A DNA stretch of 33,521 nucleotides from an uncultured Eubacteriales bacterium (GTDB lineage Bacteria; Bacillota; Clostridia; Christensenellales; Borkfalkiaceae): assembly GCA_900547645.1 (NCBI GenBank), contig URHP01000010.1:1-33521 (forward strand). Direction: 5' to 3'. The notes beneath the pieces were generated by a model, which saw only the letters and a program-made list of their open reading frames with translations, had not been told where the DNA came from and did no database searches. This document shows, in pieces, positions 1 to 10,000 of the stretch; within the stretch, counting starts at the first letter, position 1; each line of letters opens with the position of its first letter. Position numbers and translations under genes: made by a program.

Positions 1-364
1 GAGAGACAATGGCGAAGGCGATCATAGCCGCGCTTTCCGGGTTTCCCAAAGGAGCGGTAAAGACGATCACCTGCGACAGGGGCAGTGAGTTTGCCTGTTG
101 GAGAGAGATAGAAAAAGCCTTAAACTGTGATATGTACTTTGCGGATCCGTATTGTGCATGGCAGAAAGGAACGAACGAAAACTTAAACGGACTACTTAGG
201 GAATTTTATCCAAAGGGAAGAAACCTTTCCCGAGTGAGCCCTGCGACATTAAAAAAGAACCTGGCGTTAATCAACGCCAGGCCCAGGAAAGTTTTGCATT
301 ACCAAACTCCGCATGATTTGTTTGATCTGAATCTCTCTAACTGTTGCACTTAGTTTGACAATTC
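1..364 (+). mobile_element. 3' end of an IS30-family insertion sequence
   Basis: The left edge holds the end of an IS30-type element: the C-terminal part of its transposase, followed at once by a probable terminal repeat (around 342-364, including TTGCACTTAGTTTGACAATT), which overlaps the transposase stop codon as is usual in this family. The left end is outside the window, so the inverted-repeat partner cannot be compared and the right boundary is approximate. The element abuts the 3' end of the glycan operon: only about 30 bp separate it from the stop codon of the GH2 gene on the other strand, and no terminator is visible between them. Confidence 0.7.
3..353 (+). CDS. IS30-family transposase, C-terminal fragment (cut by contig edge)
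   Basis: This is the last ~116 codons of a DDE transposase of the IS30 family. The C-terminal catalytic region is visible: TCDRGSEFA carries the second Asp of the DDE triad, and YFADPYCAWQKGTNENLNG is the IS30 signature with the catalytic Glu in the NEN(L/x)NG segment. It is followed by the usual LREFYPKG and the INxRPRKxLxYxTP tail. The frame is open to the left edge, so the ATG at 9 is internal and the HTH and first catalytic Asp lie outside the window. The stop is TAG at 351-353. Family assignment is firm; whether the complete copy is active cannot be seen. Confidence 0.9.
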   Translation, partial: ETMAKAIIAALSGFPKGAVKTITCDRGSEFACWREIEKALNCDMYFADPYCAWQKGTNENLNGLLREFYPKGRNLSRVSPATLKKNLALINARPRKVLHYQTPHDLFDLNLSNCCT

Positions 365-393
365 ATCGTTTCAGAATGGCAGGAGATGCCGCG

Positions 394-2127
394 TCACCGA
401 AGGACGCGTTTTGCAATTTCGTCCAGCGGAACTTTCGGCGAACGGTCCGCATGGAGCAGCCCGTTGACCTCCTGCTCGACGTCCGTCACCTGCGTATAGC
501 AGAACCCGCTGATGTCCATTTTGCGGATCGCATCGATGAGCGAACCGAACCGCGCAAGGAATTCTTCATCCGTCTTTACGCCGTTGCCGTATCCCCAGCC
601 GTTCGCTTCGTCGCGCACGTATGCCGTGCCGCCGAACTCGCTGAACACGATGGGCTGTCCGCGGTAGGCGTAGCCCTCGGCATAGGGAAGCATCTGCGAA
701 TTGCCCACGCTGCCCTCCGTCAGGCACTTCCTGTCACGGTAGTGCTCGAACAGCTTTTCGCCGTCCTGTTCATAGTGATGCAGCGTGAGAATGTCGCTTT
801 CCGCATGCACCCAGCCGTCGTTGGAAATGACGGGACGCATGGGATCGATGGACTTGGTAAGGTAGTACAGCCCCGTGGCAAGGTTGCTCTGCACGGCGCT
901 GGTACGGATGTTGCGCACGCCCCAGCTCTCGTTGAAGATCACCCACGTCACCACGCTCGGGTGATTGTAGTTCTGCCGCACGATGGAGAGCCATTCGCGC
1001 GTGATCTCGCACGAGGCGTCGTCCGAAGCCCAATGGTTGGAGGGAAGCTCGCACCAGACGACAAACCCCATCACGTCGGCATAATAGAGGAAGCGCTCGT
1101 CTTCCACCTTCTGATGCTTGCGCACGCCGTTGAAGCCCATCTTCTTGCACAGCTCGATATCCCGAACCAATGCCTCTTCGTCGGGCGGGGTGATGCCCGA
1201 CTGCGCCCAATAGCCCTGATCGAGCAGCAGCCGCGCATAGAACGGCACGTTATTGCACAGAAGTTTGCCTTCCTTGGCAGTGAAGTCGCGCAGTCCGAAA
1301 TAGCTCCCGACGCGGTCGACCGCCCTTTCGCCCTTCCAGACGGTGATGTCCACGTCGTAAAGCGCGGGATTTTCCACACTCCAGATCTCCGCCTGATAGG
1401 TCAGATTGGTGCTGTCCAGCCGCACGCGCACGGAATTATCGATCTCCGCCGCGCTCACGCGGGCGCTGCACACGAACTTGCCGCGGAACGAAATATCAAA
1501 GGAAACCTGCACGTCGGGTGCGGGCGTACTGACGCTTACGTCAAAACGGACGGAATAATCGGAAAGATCGGGCGTGATCTTGAGCTGTGTGAGATACGTT
1601 TCGTCCACGTACTCCATCCAGACCGTCTTCCAGATGCCCGTCGTCTGCACATACCAGCAGCCGAAGTTCTTGTCCTCCCAACGCTGCTTGCCGCGCACCT
1701 GCACGGGGTGATCGTTGTCCTCGCAGCGCACCACAAGCGTGTTTTCCGCCTTCGTCAGCGCCTCGGTCACGTCGAAGGAGAAGCGCGAATAGGCGCCGCG
1801 GTGGCAGCCGACCTGTTTCCCGTTGACGAATACCTGCGTATCGTAATCGGCGCCCTCGAAGTGGAGGATCGCGCGCCTGCCCTTTTTGCCTGCAATGGTG
1901 CGCGCATACCAGACGACGTGGTGCGGCGTCTCGTCACCGATGCCGCTCATGGCGGTCTCATAGCTGAAAGGAACGCGGATCACGCGCGGAAGGTCGCCCG
2001 CAAACACCTGCTTTGCCGTGCGCTCGTCGCCGAACGCAAAGCGCCAGTCGCCGTTCAGATTCACCCAGTCGGTACGCACCAGCTGAGGGCGCGGATAGTC
2101 TTTGAGATAGCATTTCGTATGAGTCAT
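394..2127 (-). CDS. Glycoside hydrolase family 2 (beta-galactosidase/glucuronidase-like), cytoplasmic
   Basis: A 577-residue retaining exo-glycosidase of clan GH-A. Order: sugar-binding jelly roll (about 1-175), Ig-like sandwich (about 176-285), TIM barrel (about 290-577). The acid/base is Glu400 in IFNESW and the nucleophile Glu497 in FSEFGG; both are present, as is the VRKHQKVEDERF segment common in short clostridial GH2 enzymes. There is no signal peptide, so it should act in the cytoplasm on imported oligosaccharides. Sugar specificity (galactoside, glucuronide, mannoside or arabinoside) cannot be read from sequence. It is the last gene of the seven-gene operon, 33 bp after the GH43 gene, with GGGAG about 10 nt before ATG. 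Length is normal for the compact GH2 group. Confidence 0.93.
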   Translation of the reverse strand: MTHTKCYLKDYPRPQLVRTDWVNLNGDWRFAFGDERTAKQVFAGDLPRVIRVPFSYETAMSGIGDETPHHVVWYARTIAGKKGRRAILHFEGADYDTQVFVNGKQVGCHRGAYSRFSFDVTEALTKAENTLVVRCEDNDHPVQVRGKQRWEDKNFGCWYVQTTGIWKTVWMEYVDETYLTQLKITPDLSDYSVRFDVSVSTPAPDVQVSFDISFRGKFVCSARVSAAEIDNSVRVRLDSTNLTYQAEIWSVENPALYDVDITVWKGERAVDRVGSYFGLRDFTAKEGKLLCNNVPFYARLLLDQGYWAQSGITPPDEEALVRDIELCKKMGFNGVRKHQKVEDERFLYYADVMGFVVWCELPSNHWASDDASCEITREWLSIVRQNYNHPSVVTWVIFNESWGVRNIRTSAVQSNLATGLYYLTKSIDPMRPVISNDGWVHAESDILTLHHYEQDGEKLFEHYRDRKCLTEGSVGNSQMLPYAEGYAYRGQPIVFSEFGGTAYVRDEANGWGYGNGVKTDEEFLARFGSLIDAIRKMDISGFCYTQVTDVEQEVNGLLHADRSPKVPLDEIAKRVLR

Positions 2128-2160
2128 ATTCTCTGCTCCCGTTATAAATTTGCTGTAATA

Positions 2161-4551
2161 TCAGAGTGCGGTGAACGTAAGACCGAGGATCTCAAGGCTC
2201 CCCGACGAGACAAACGCTCCCAGACGTCCGCTGACAAACGCGCAGTCGTCCTCTACGGAAAACAGCTGCTTGCCGTCCAGCAGGATCGTGATACGGTTGC
2301 TCTGCGCGCGGATGGTGAGCGTATGCTCGTTTTCATCGGCGGCATAGCGGGTAGCCTGCATCATCTCTTCGCTGTAATCATAGCGGCTGAGTTCGATGAT
2401 CTGCGGCCCGAGTTCCAGATAGTAGCCGCGCCAGGACTGCGTCGGCTGAGAAGCGTGCCAGGAATAGTGTTCGGCGCGGATCATGATGCCGAGATTGCTC
2501 CCGATGCCGACGTGCGCGCGGTAGGTGACGGTCGCTTCGAAATCGGCGACGCCCGCATTGCCCCAGAGCGCGACGGCATCCTGCGAGCCGCCCGTCAGGA
2601 CGACGGAGCTGCCGGTGTTCACGACGTCCCCGCGCAGCGTCTGAAAGTCCGCAAGCGAGACGGCGGCGTCTCCGGCATTCTCATGCGTCTCAAACATGAT
2701 CAGCCCGACGCTGCCCTTTTCGACGCGCACCTTCATCGTGTCCACGCCGCCCGAAAGCTGCATTCTGCCGAGCGTCACCTTGACGGTATCACCCTCGCCC
2801 GCGGTCTCCGGAATCGTGCACTCCAGCGTGGTATCGCCGATCGTGACGGTCAGTTCCGCGCCCGCGCTTGCCCGCGTGACGGTCGCCGCCAGCGAATAGG
2901 TCCCGTCCGACGGAATATCCACGGCGTACTTTACCCAGTCGCGGCGTTCAAGCATGACCGCATAGTCGTCTCCCACGCGCGAAACGCTCTGCTTTTCCCC
3001 GACGCGCACGCCGCCCTGTACGCGCGCCGCGTCCGCAATGGAAAACCCGCGCCTCTCCCCTTTGAGATAGGTGACGGCGGGAAATTTGGTGGGAAAATTT
3101 TTGACCGCTTCAAAGTCGGAGGTGCCGAATACGTCGTTCGTGAACGCCGTATAGCGGATGCCGCCCGTCTGCCCGTAGCCGAGTTCGCCGGGCGCCGCTT
3201 CCGCCGCATAGGAGATGACGCGCATTCCGTTGAGGTAGAGATACCCTACGCCGTCGCCGTTTTCCACCCGAACGGTGTTGAGTTTTCCGACGGGAAGGGC
3301 GATCTGCTTTTGCGCAAGCACCGTGCCGCCCGAAGAGAGCGTGACGGCATCCGCGCCGACCGTGACCGTATAGCGGTCGCCGCCGAAAAAGAGCGTGTTC
3401 GTCTCCCCCGCGATGAAATTGAATTCCGCGGTGAAGAAATCCCCCGTTTCTCCCAGCACATATCCGCGGGAGGAGCGCGTCAGTCCGCTCTCGTCCTGCG
3501 CCTGTGCATCGGGCGCGTCGGGGACAAACACGGGACGGTGCGTCACGCCGTTTGCCGTCAGCAGTCCGCCCCATGCAAAGTAGCGGTCCACGTTATAGCG
3601 GCGGGCGGGACCTGCGCCCACAAGGCTGTGATATGCCGTATAGACCGAGTCGAGATCGGGCCCCGTGACGTTGCTTGCGTGCCCCAGCCCGTAATGCTCG
3701 TCCGCCGTATCCATGATCGTCACATTGTCTTTCGGCTGCACGAAGCCGGACAGACTGCTCAGATCTTCCGCATACGAATAGGCGACGCGATACCCCTTGG
3801 AAGTGACGTGGTTTCCCGTATACGTCAGGTAGGAAAAGTCGCCGCGGCGGAAGATCCCGGGACCTTCGATCCAGTGGTTGAGATTGGCGTTGCCCAGCGT
3901 TCCGGTTGCGCCGATCGTTGAGCCGCAGATGTTTTCCACGTCGGTGATCTCGTTGTACTTGAGCCCCGCCGGCGTAGACGTGTGCAGCAGATAGAGCTTT
4001 CCGTCGTCCGACACGTAAAAGGAACCGTCGATACCCATGCCGAGGTTGCCGTAATTGAGGTCCCCTTCCGTGCCGTTCTCTGTTTTGCTGATCAGTTCGA
4101 AGCCCTCCGTCGGGCTCTCCGAACGATAGATGTAGTGCCCCTGTCCCGCACGGGACTGACACAGATAGAAATATCCGTTGTAGTACACGACTTCGGGCGC
4201 ATAGGCGCCGTGCACGGTCGCTTCGCTCTCCGCGACCGCCATGCCCCGATACGTCCAGTGAATAAGATCGTCCGATTCGAACACCTTGATCCCGTCGCAG
4301 GGATCGGAAGTCGAAGGATACAGGTAGTACTTGCCGTTCCAGCGCATCACAAAGGGATCGCCGATGCCGTACTGCCCGTCCTCCCCCGTCGCGGCGCTTG
4401 CGCCCCACTGACCTTCGATCTCAATATGATTTTCATAGCGCTCCGCTTCGGGCGGGACGTAAGCGATCTCATCCATATCGTTCTCCGTGCAGCCGGTGCC
4501 CGCCGCCAGAACGGCGAGCACGGTTGCAAGCATCACGCACTTCTTTTTCAT
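2161..4551 (-). CDS. GH43-like surface lipoprotein with CBM6-like and LamG-like domains
   Basis: A 796-residue lipoprotein. The chosen start is ATG at 4551, giving MKKKCVML, a hydrophobic core and Cys21 (AAGTGC, a loose lipobox); an in-frame GTG at 4641 would put 30 charged residues before the signal and overlap the upstream gene by 82 bp. Residues 45-345 are a GH43-type five-bladed beta-propeller with all three carboxylates: Asp65 (IGDPF, base), Asp175 (GIDGSF, pKa modulator) and Glu229 (HWIEGPG, acid). Then come a beta-sandwich (about 355-480), a CBM6-like domain (about 505-625, DWVKYAVDIP and SDGTYSLAATV) and a LamG/DUF1080-like sandwich (about 640-796). GH43 enzymes remove arabinose or xylose units from plant polysaccharides; the substrate here is inference. 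It starts 8 bp after the stop of the paralogous upstream gene with no clear ribosome site, so translation is probably coupled. Confidence 0.88.
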   Translation of the reverse strand: MKKKCVMLATVLAVLAAGTGCTENDMDEIAYVPPEAERYENHIEIEGQWGASAATGEDGQYGIGDPFVMRWNGKYYLYPSTSDPCDGIKVFESDDLIHWTYRGMAVAESEATVHGAYAPEVVYYNGYFYLCQSRAGQGHYIYRSESPTEGFELISKTENGTEGDLNYGNLGMGIDGSFYVSDDGKLYLLHTSTPAGLKYNEITDVENICGSTIGATGTLGNANLNHWIEGPGIFRRGDFSYLTYTGNHVTSKGYRVAYSYAEDLSSLSGFVQPKDNVTIMDTADEHYGLGHASNVTGPDLDSVYTAYHSLVGAGPARRYNVDRYFAWGGLLTANGVTHRPVFVPDAPDAQAQDESGLTRSSRGYVLGETGDFFTAEFNFIAGETNTLFFGGDRYTVTVGADAVTLSSGGTVLAQKQIALPVGKLNTVRVENGDGVGYLYLNGMRVISYAAEAAPGELGYGQTGGIRYTAFTNDVFGTSDFEAVKNFPTKFPAVTYLKGERRGFSIADAARVQGGVRVGEKQSVSRVGDDYAVMLERRDWVKYAVDIPSDGTYSLAATVTRASAGAELTVTIGDTTLECTIPETAGEGDTVKVTLGRMQLSGGVDTMKVRVEKGSVGLIMFETHENAGDAAVSLADFQTLRGDVVNTGSSVVLTGGSQDAVALWGNAGVADFEATVTYRAHVGIGSNLGIMIRAEHYSWHASQPTQSWRGYYLELGPQIIELSRYDYSEEMMQATRYAADENEHTLTIRAQSNRITILLDGKQLFSVEDDCAFVSGRLGAFVSSGSLEILGLTFTAL

Positions 4552-4559
4552 ACGTTGGA

Positions 4560-7052
4560 TCAGGCGGACACCTTCAGATTCTTGTACACGACGGCGGCGC
4601 CGTTGGTATAGAGCCCCAGCTTGCCCGACGTAAACGCCCACGTGTCGGTCAGTTCGATGATCGGCGTGTCCGAGCCGCCCGTATAGACCTGAATGGTATT
4701 GCCGCGCACGACGATCTTGAGCGAGACGAACACGTCGCTTGTCGCGAAGGGATTGTTCGCCACGACCGTGGCAAGGCTGGTGGAGCCGTCCGCATAGTTG
4801 AGCCGCTCGAGCGAGATCTGGTTGTTGTTGACGGCAAGATAGTAGCCCTGCAGGCTCGTGTAGCTGTCGTAAGAGGACGCCGCGTAGTTCTTGGCGTGGA
4901 AGACGATGCCCGCCGTGGACGTGCCGGTGTTGCCCTCGAGCTTGAGTTCGACCTCGAGCGTGAAATCGGTCAGGCAGTCGTCGCCGAAATACACGAGCTG
5001 GCGGGTCCCCGCCTTTGCATAGTGTCCTTCGTCCTTGATCTTCCAGATCGTCTTATAGTCCGCGCCCTTCTCCGCATACGTCGCAAGGGACTGTTCATAG
5101 ACGGGCGTGACGGGCGAAGTTTCGGTGAAGGAGACGCTCACGAAGGTGAACGCATCCCCCGCGCTGCCGATCGACACCGCGGAGATCCCCGCCTTTGCGT
5201 CAAATTCACAGACGATCGCCTTGACGAAGGCGTCCTCTGTCTGAACTGCGGGCAGCGTGCATTCGTAGGTCGTTCCGCCGTAGGTGACCTCGATGGTCTT
5301 TCCGCCGTCTGCCGCGGCATACACCATCTCCAGCCCGTAGCGCGCATCCGCGCCGAAGCGGACAAGATAGCTTGCGAAATCGCCGTCTGCGCCCAGGGTG
5401 AGCTGCTTCGCTCCGACGAGCATGTTTGCATCGTCGCCGACAAGGCTGACGCCGCTCGCGTCGCTGAAGTTGTACGCGTCCGCATAGGTGTCCTCATACA
5501 GGTAATTGGAAGCGCCGATGTCCCCCGTCGCCTGCTTGGGCTCCGCCTGATCGCTCATGCCCATGGCGACGTTCGAAAAGGCGGTATAGCCGACCTGCGC
5601 GCCGTCGGGCAATGCGGAATAGCCGACCTTCCCCGCAGCGACCTCGAGCGAAGCGTTGTCGATCTTGGTCATGTTGTCAAAGGTGACGTCCGCAACGCCG
5701 TCGTGCACGGAGACGCGCACCGTATGCAGCTTATCTGCCGCAAAATCGTTTTTCAGCGTGCCGGAGGCGACTTCGCTCGACGCGCCGCCGCTCACCTTGG
5801 AGAGCGTGATCTTCTTTGCCGTCAGATCGACGTTGACGGCGCAGTAATTGTCCGCATCGGTATAGCCGAACACGAACGTCGCATTCGCCGCGCCCGTCAC
5901 GTTGTACTCGACGGTGAAGTCCGCTTCCGCAGCGCTCTTGCTGAGGATCAGACTGTCGGAGACGTCGAACTTTTCCGTATCCGCGCCCGTCGCATAGAAG
6001 GCGGGAAGCGTAGGCGTCACACTGCCTTCGAGCGAGGGCGCAACGGACATCATCGTGCCGTTGAAGGTGAGGCGGTCGATCGCAAGACTGCGGTTGGGAC
6101 CGCCCGAGGAATTGAGCGTGTGATAGACGAGATAGTAGGAATCCATGTCGGGCCCCATGACCGTAGAAGAGTGACCGAGCCCGCGGAAATCCCCCTCCGT
6201 TTCCAGCGCGATGGGATTGTTTGTTCCGCGCGTGAAGGCGTTTCTGTCGAGACGGTCGGCCTCCGTCAGAATGCTGCTTGCCGTCGAGTAGGCAATGCGG
6301 TAGCCGTCCGACGTGACGTGATTGCCCGTATAGGTGAGATAGTAGATCCCGTCGCGCTTGAGAAGGTAGGAACCTTCCGTCCAGCCGCCGATGGAGGTGC
6401 CGTTCAGAACGGGCGTAGAGGTGGTGTCCACCGTGAGCATGTCCGTCATGCGCGCCATGCGGATGCCGCTGTCGTTCGCATACGTGAAGTACATGCTCTC
6501 ATCGTCGTCGATGAGCACCGAACCGTCGATGGCAAGCCCGAAATTATCCGTCGCCTTCACGAAGGGACCCTCGGGCGAATCGCTCGTCAGGATATAGTGT
6601 CCCGCGCCGAGCGGAGAGGTGTACATATAGAACGTTCCGTTGAAATAGTACACTTCGGGCGCATAGGCGCCGAGCGTGACCGGATCGTCGGAGACCAGCC
6701 CTTCGGCAAGTCCTTCGCCCGTCATGGGCGCCCAGTTGACAAGATCCGCCGAGACGTACCCCTTTACGCCGCTGAGCGCGTCGGGCGTGGAACAGTACAG
6801 ATAGTACTTGCCGTTCCAGCGCATGACGAACGGATCGCCGATGCCGTAGCCGTCCCACTGATCGGCAATGACCGTCTCATCGCCCATCAGATATTCATTG
6901 TACGCCTTGTTGTCATACGTCGTATATGCCGTGTCGGGATCGGCGTAATTGCCGCTCTGCGGTCCGTCGCCGGGATTGTTATCGCATGCCGCCAACCCGA
7001 TCGCCATGACGCCGGAGAGTGCAAGCACGATCGCCTGATTGATCTTTTTCAT
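4560..7052 (-). CDS. GH43-like surface lipoprotein, paralogue of the following gene
   Basis: An 830-residue lipoprotein with a clean lipobox (GLAAC, Cys23). The propeller (about 60-345) carries Asp73 (IGDPF), Asp176 (AIDGSV) and Glu226 (WTEGSY), the GH43 triad. It shares long blocks with the next gene (YGIGDPFVMRWNGKYYLY, GAYAPEV, YLTYTGNHVTS, GPD.DS.Y..YH), so the two arose by duplication, but the non-catalytic tails differ more. Downstream are a concanavalin-like sandwich (about 355-495), a beta domain (about 510-645) and a LamG-like domain (about 655-830). It likely works outside the cell on side chains of a plant-type glycan; the exact linkage is unknown. The gene begins 13 bp after the stop of the large lipoprotein gene. 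Confidence 0.9.
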   Translation of the reverse strand: MKKINQAIVLALSGVMAIGLAACDNNPGDGPQSGNYADPDTAYTTYDNKAYNEYLMGDETVIADQWDGYGIGDPFVMRWNGKYYLYCSTPDALSGVKGYVSADLVNWAPMTGEGLAEGLVSDDPVTLGAYAPEVYYFNGTFYMYTSPLGAGHYILTSDSPEGPFVKATDNFGLAIDGSVLIDDDESMYFTYANDSGIRMARMTDMLTVDTTSTPVLNGTSIGGWTEGSYLLKRDGIYYLTYTGNHVTSDGYRIAYSTASSILTEADRLDRNAFTRGTNNPIALETEGDFRGLGHSSTVMGPDMDSYYLVYHTLNSSGGPNRSLAIDRLTFNGTMMSVAPSLEGSVTPTLPAFYATGADTEKFDVSDSLILSKSAAEADFTVEYNVTGAANATFVFGYTDADNYCAVNVDLTAKKITLSKVSGGASSEVASGTLKNDFAADKLHTVRVSVHDGVADVTFDNMTKIDNASLEVAAGKVGYSALPDGAQVGYTAFSNVAMGMSDQAEPKQATGDIGASNYLYEDTYADAYNFSDASGVSLVGDDANMLVGAKQLTLGADGDFASYLVRFGADARYGLEMVYAAADGGKTIEVTYGGTTYECTLPAVQTEDAFVKAIVCEFDAKAGISAVSIGSAGDAFTFVSVSFTETSPVTPVYEQSLATYAEKGADYKTIWKIKDEGHYAKAGTRQLVYFGDDCLTDFTLEVELKLEGNTGTSTAGIVFHAKNYAASSYDSYTSLQGYYLAVNNNQISLERLNYADGSTSLATVVANNPFATSDVFVSLKIVVRGNTIQVYTGGSDTPIIELTDTWAFTSGKLGLYTNGAAVVYKNLKVSA

Positions 7053-7065
7053 ACCTTATCACCCC

Positions 7066-10000
7066 TTATTCGGCAGTAGCCGTGTTGTTGTTTGCCGCGC
7101 TGTAGAGCGTACCGTCCGCCGCCACGCGCACATACTGCGAAGAGTTTGCCGCGTCGATCGCCGTTCCGTTGTAATAGCAGTCATACCAGGGCTCGTACAG
7201 GTGATGATCGCCCGCATTGTGCGACGCTTCGCGCATGGCGATGCCGAACACGTCGTCCGCGCCGATCCCGAGCAGCGTATAAGGAACGGTGACCGTGAAG
7301 TGCGTCACGCCGTTCTCGCGCGTGATCTCGACCGTGACGTCGAGCTTGAAGTTGTCGCCCGCGCTCCACCAGCTTGCGCTGCCTTCGTTTGCCGTCCCCG
7401 GATTGTTGGTATTCCCGTCGTTGTCCGTGCCGTCGCTGCCGTACACGGTGCCGTCGGACGCGATCTTGATCAGATAATCGACGTTGTTCCAGCCGTCCAC
7501 GGTATCGCCCGTATCGAAGTAGATGAGCACGAACTCGTTCTGCTCGCCCTCCTTCGAGAAATCGCCCGTGGTGAGGAATTCGAACGTGACGCCGCTCGCA
7601 TCGCGCGATGCGACCTTGCCCCGGAAATCGTCCGCCGCATCAACGGGACGCGACCCCGCCGCCGTATCCGTGTTTTCGCCCGTTGCGAAACGGATCTCAT
7701 AGCCGGAGAAATCCACCGCCGCGTTGTCCGCCTTGGCGTACAGCTCGTTGCGCGCGCCGATACGCACATAGTCCTGCGGCATTTCGGGCTTGACGAACGC
7801 TTCGCCGTTGGCGCCGGGCAATGCAAAGTTGTCCCAGCCGTCCCAATCGCCTGCTCCGCTGTTCGCCGTCGCAGACCACTGTCCCGCAGAAATTCCGATG
7901 ACGTCCGTCTTTTCTACGCCGAGGAAGGTATACGGCAGCGTGAAGGTGACGACGGGCGCCGTGTCCGCATTCTCCACCGTCAGTTTCATATCGGAGGGAA
8001 CGGTCTCGTTCTTTTCGCCGTCGCCCCAATTGACGATCGTGACGGTGCCGTCCGCGTTGAGATTGAACAGATAGTCGCTGTTGTCGCGCGCTCCATCGCC
8101 CGCGCTCGTGCCCGTATCGACAAAGAGCTCAAGCCTGCCCGTGAACGCCTTCGCGCCCGTAAAGCGGAATTCAAAGCCGACGGCGGAACGCGTGACGTAC
8201 CCCGTGAACGAAGCGAAATCGTCGCTCTTATCGGCGATCAGCCCGTTCATCTTCTGCCACGTCAGAGGCATATCGACGGAGCCGAAGCTGTATGTCAGTT
8301 CTTCTGAACCGCTCGTCTCGCTCGGATCGAACGGCACGTTGACCGTGAGGTATCCGTCCGCCTCGATCACAAGTTCGCATGCGGCTTCCACGAAATTTTC
8401 AATGGTAAATTCGCCCTTTGCGTTGGTGGTTGCCGCCTGCAGCCCGTTGAGCATGATCTTTGCGCCGGACACGGGACCGTTGACGTTTTCGACCGTTCCG
8501 GAAACGGTCAGATAGCGGATATTCTCCTCCGATTCGAGCGCGACGTCGAGCGTGCAGATTTCGTTGAGTTCGGCAAGCTCGGCAACCGTGTACGTCTTGG
8601 TCTGCAGCACGTAGCCGTCCGCCGTGAACGTGATGGAGATCTGCGCCGTTGTGGGAACGCCTTCGATCGTGTATTCGCCCGAGGAATCCGTCGTGTCGGT
8701 GAACTGTGTTCCGACGACCGTGACGACGGCGCCTTCGACGGGAAGCGACGAAGAACCCGCCGCCGTGATCGTCCCCGTAAAGGTGACGAGATGTTCCTTC
8801 AGCGTGACGGACGGAACGCTGTACGAATCGACAAGCAGACTGCCCTCTTCGACGTTGTACCTCTGCGTAACGTAGCCCGTACGGCTGTAGACGATCTGCA
8901 CCGCTTCCGCCGTCTGCGGAATGCTGAGCGACCAGCTGCCGTCCGCCGCGGTCGTCGTGCTCTGCTCCCCGACCGTCACCGTGACGCCCGCGCCCGCGTT
9001 GCCGGAGAGCGTGACCATCGCCTCATTGCTCTCGGCGCGATAGAGCCGGTTAAGCGCACTGACGCGCACATAGTTGACGGTAGATGCAGGATCGATGAAC
9101 ACGCCTTCAAATCCCCAGCCGTCCCAGCTTGCGCCGTTGGGAAGCTGCCCGAGCGAAATGCCGAACACTTCGAGCGGCTCAATGTCCAGCCAGGTATAGG
9201 GAAGGAACAGGCGCGCTTCGTAGCCGTTTTCGCCGTTTTCAAAGATCTGCCAATCAAGCCCCGACACCGTCAGCGCGCCGCCCGCAAAGTGCGTGCCCCC
9301 GATCGTGCCGTCCGCGCGCAGATCGAGACGCCAGGCAGTCGCCTCCTCGTCGCGGTTGCCCGTGCTAGCCTTGGTATCGATAAAGAGTTCGATGTTTCCC
9401 GTAAAGGCTCTCTTGCCGGAGAAGAGCATCTCCACCCCCGTGAGCGTGCGGGAAACCTGCATCGTATTTTCTGCGTGAAGCTGCGTCTTGAGTCCAAACG
9501 GTCCCGTTTCTCCGTACGGAAGATTGAGATTGACATCCCCCGCCTCCGTGGTGCCGTCCCCCGTAAGATCTTCCTGCGCCAGATACGTGCGGCTGTCGCC
9601 GTAGCCCGCCTTGGAGACAAGCAGCGTAACGTCCACGTCTGCAGGGACGCGTTCGATGGTGAATGCGCCGTTTTCATCGGTCGTCGCCGACAAAGGCTTC
9701 CCGTTCTCGGTCACGCCCTCCACCGTGACGATCGCACCCGCCACCGTGCCGTTCACAATGTTCTTGACGGTGCCTTTAATGTCCGTACGCACGACCGACG
9801 CCGCGTCGCGCAGCGCAATATTCTTGGTCACCGCACCGCCCTCCGCCGCACGCAGTTCGCTGCGGGAGTAGGTCGCGCTGCCTTCCAGATAACCGTCCAT
9901 CGTGATGATGACGGTATACGTCGCATCGGAATCAACGTCCGCGAACACGAAATAACCCTGCGAATCGGTGGTTGCCGTGCGCGTTTCGCCGTCGATCACA

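Noticed and set aside
355..3921. A 1188-codon open frame on the plus strand opposite the GH2 and GH43 genes
   Set aside because: It is antisense to genes with intact catalytic motifs, has Arg/His/Val-rich composition typical of a GC-rich shadow frame and no recognisable domain or ribosome site.
4552..4641. GTG at 4641 as start of the second GH43 lipoprotein
   Set aside because: It would add 30 charged residues before the signal peptide and overlap the upstream coding region.
4398..7079. An 893-codon plus-strand open frame opposite the second GH43 gene
   Set aside because: Same shadow character; the minus-strand lipoprotein has a signal peptide, lipobox and full GH43 triad.
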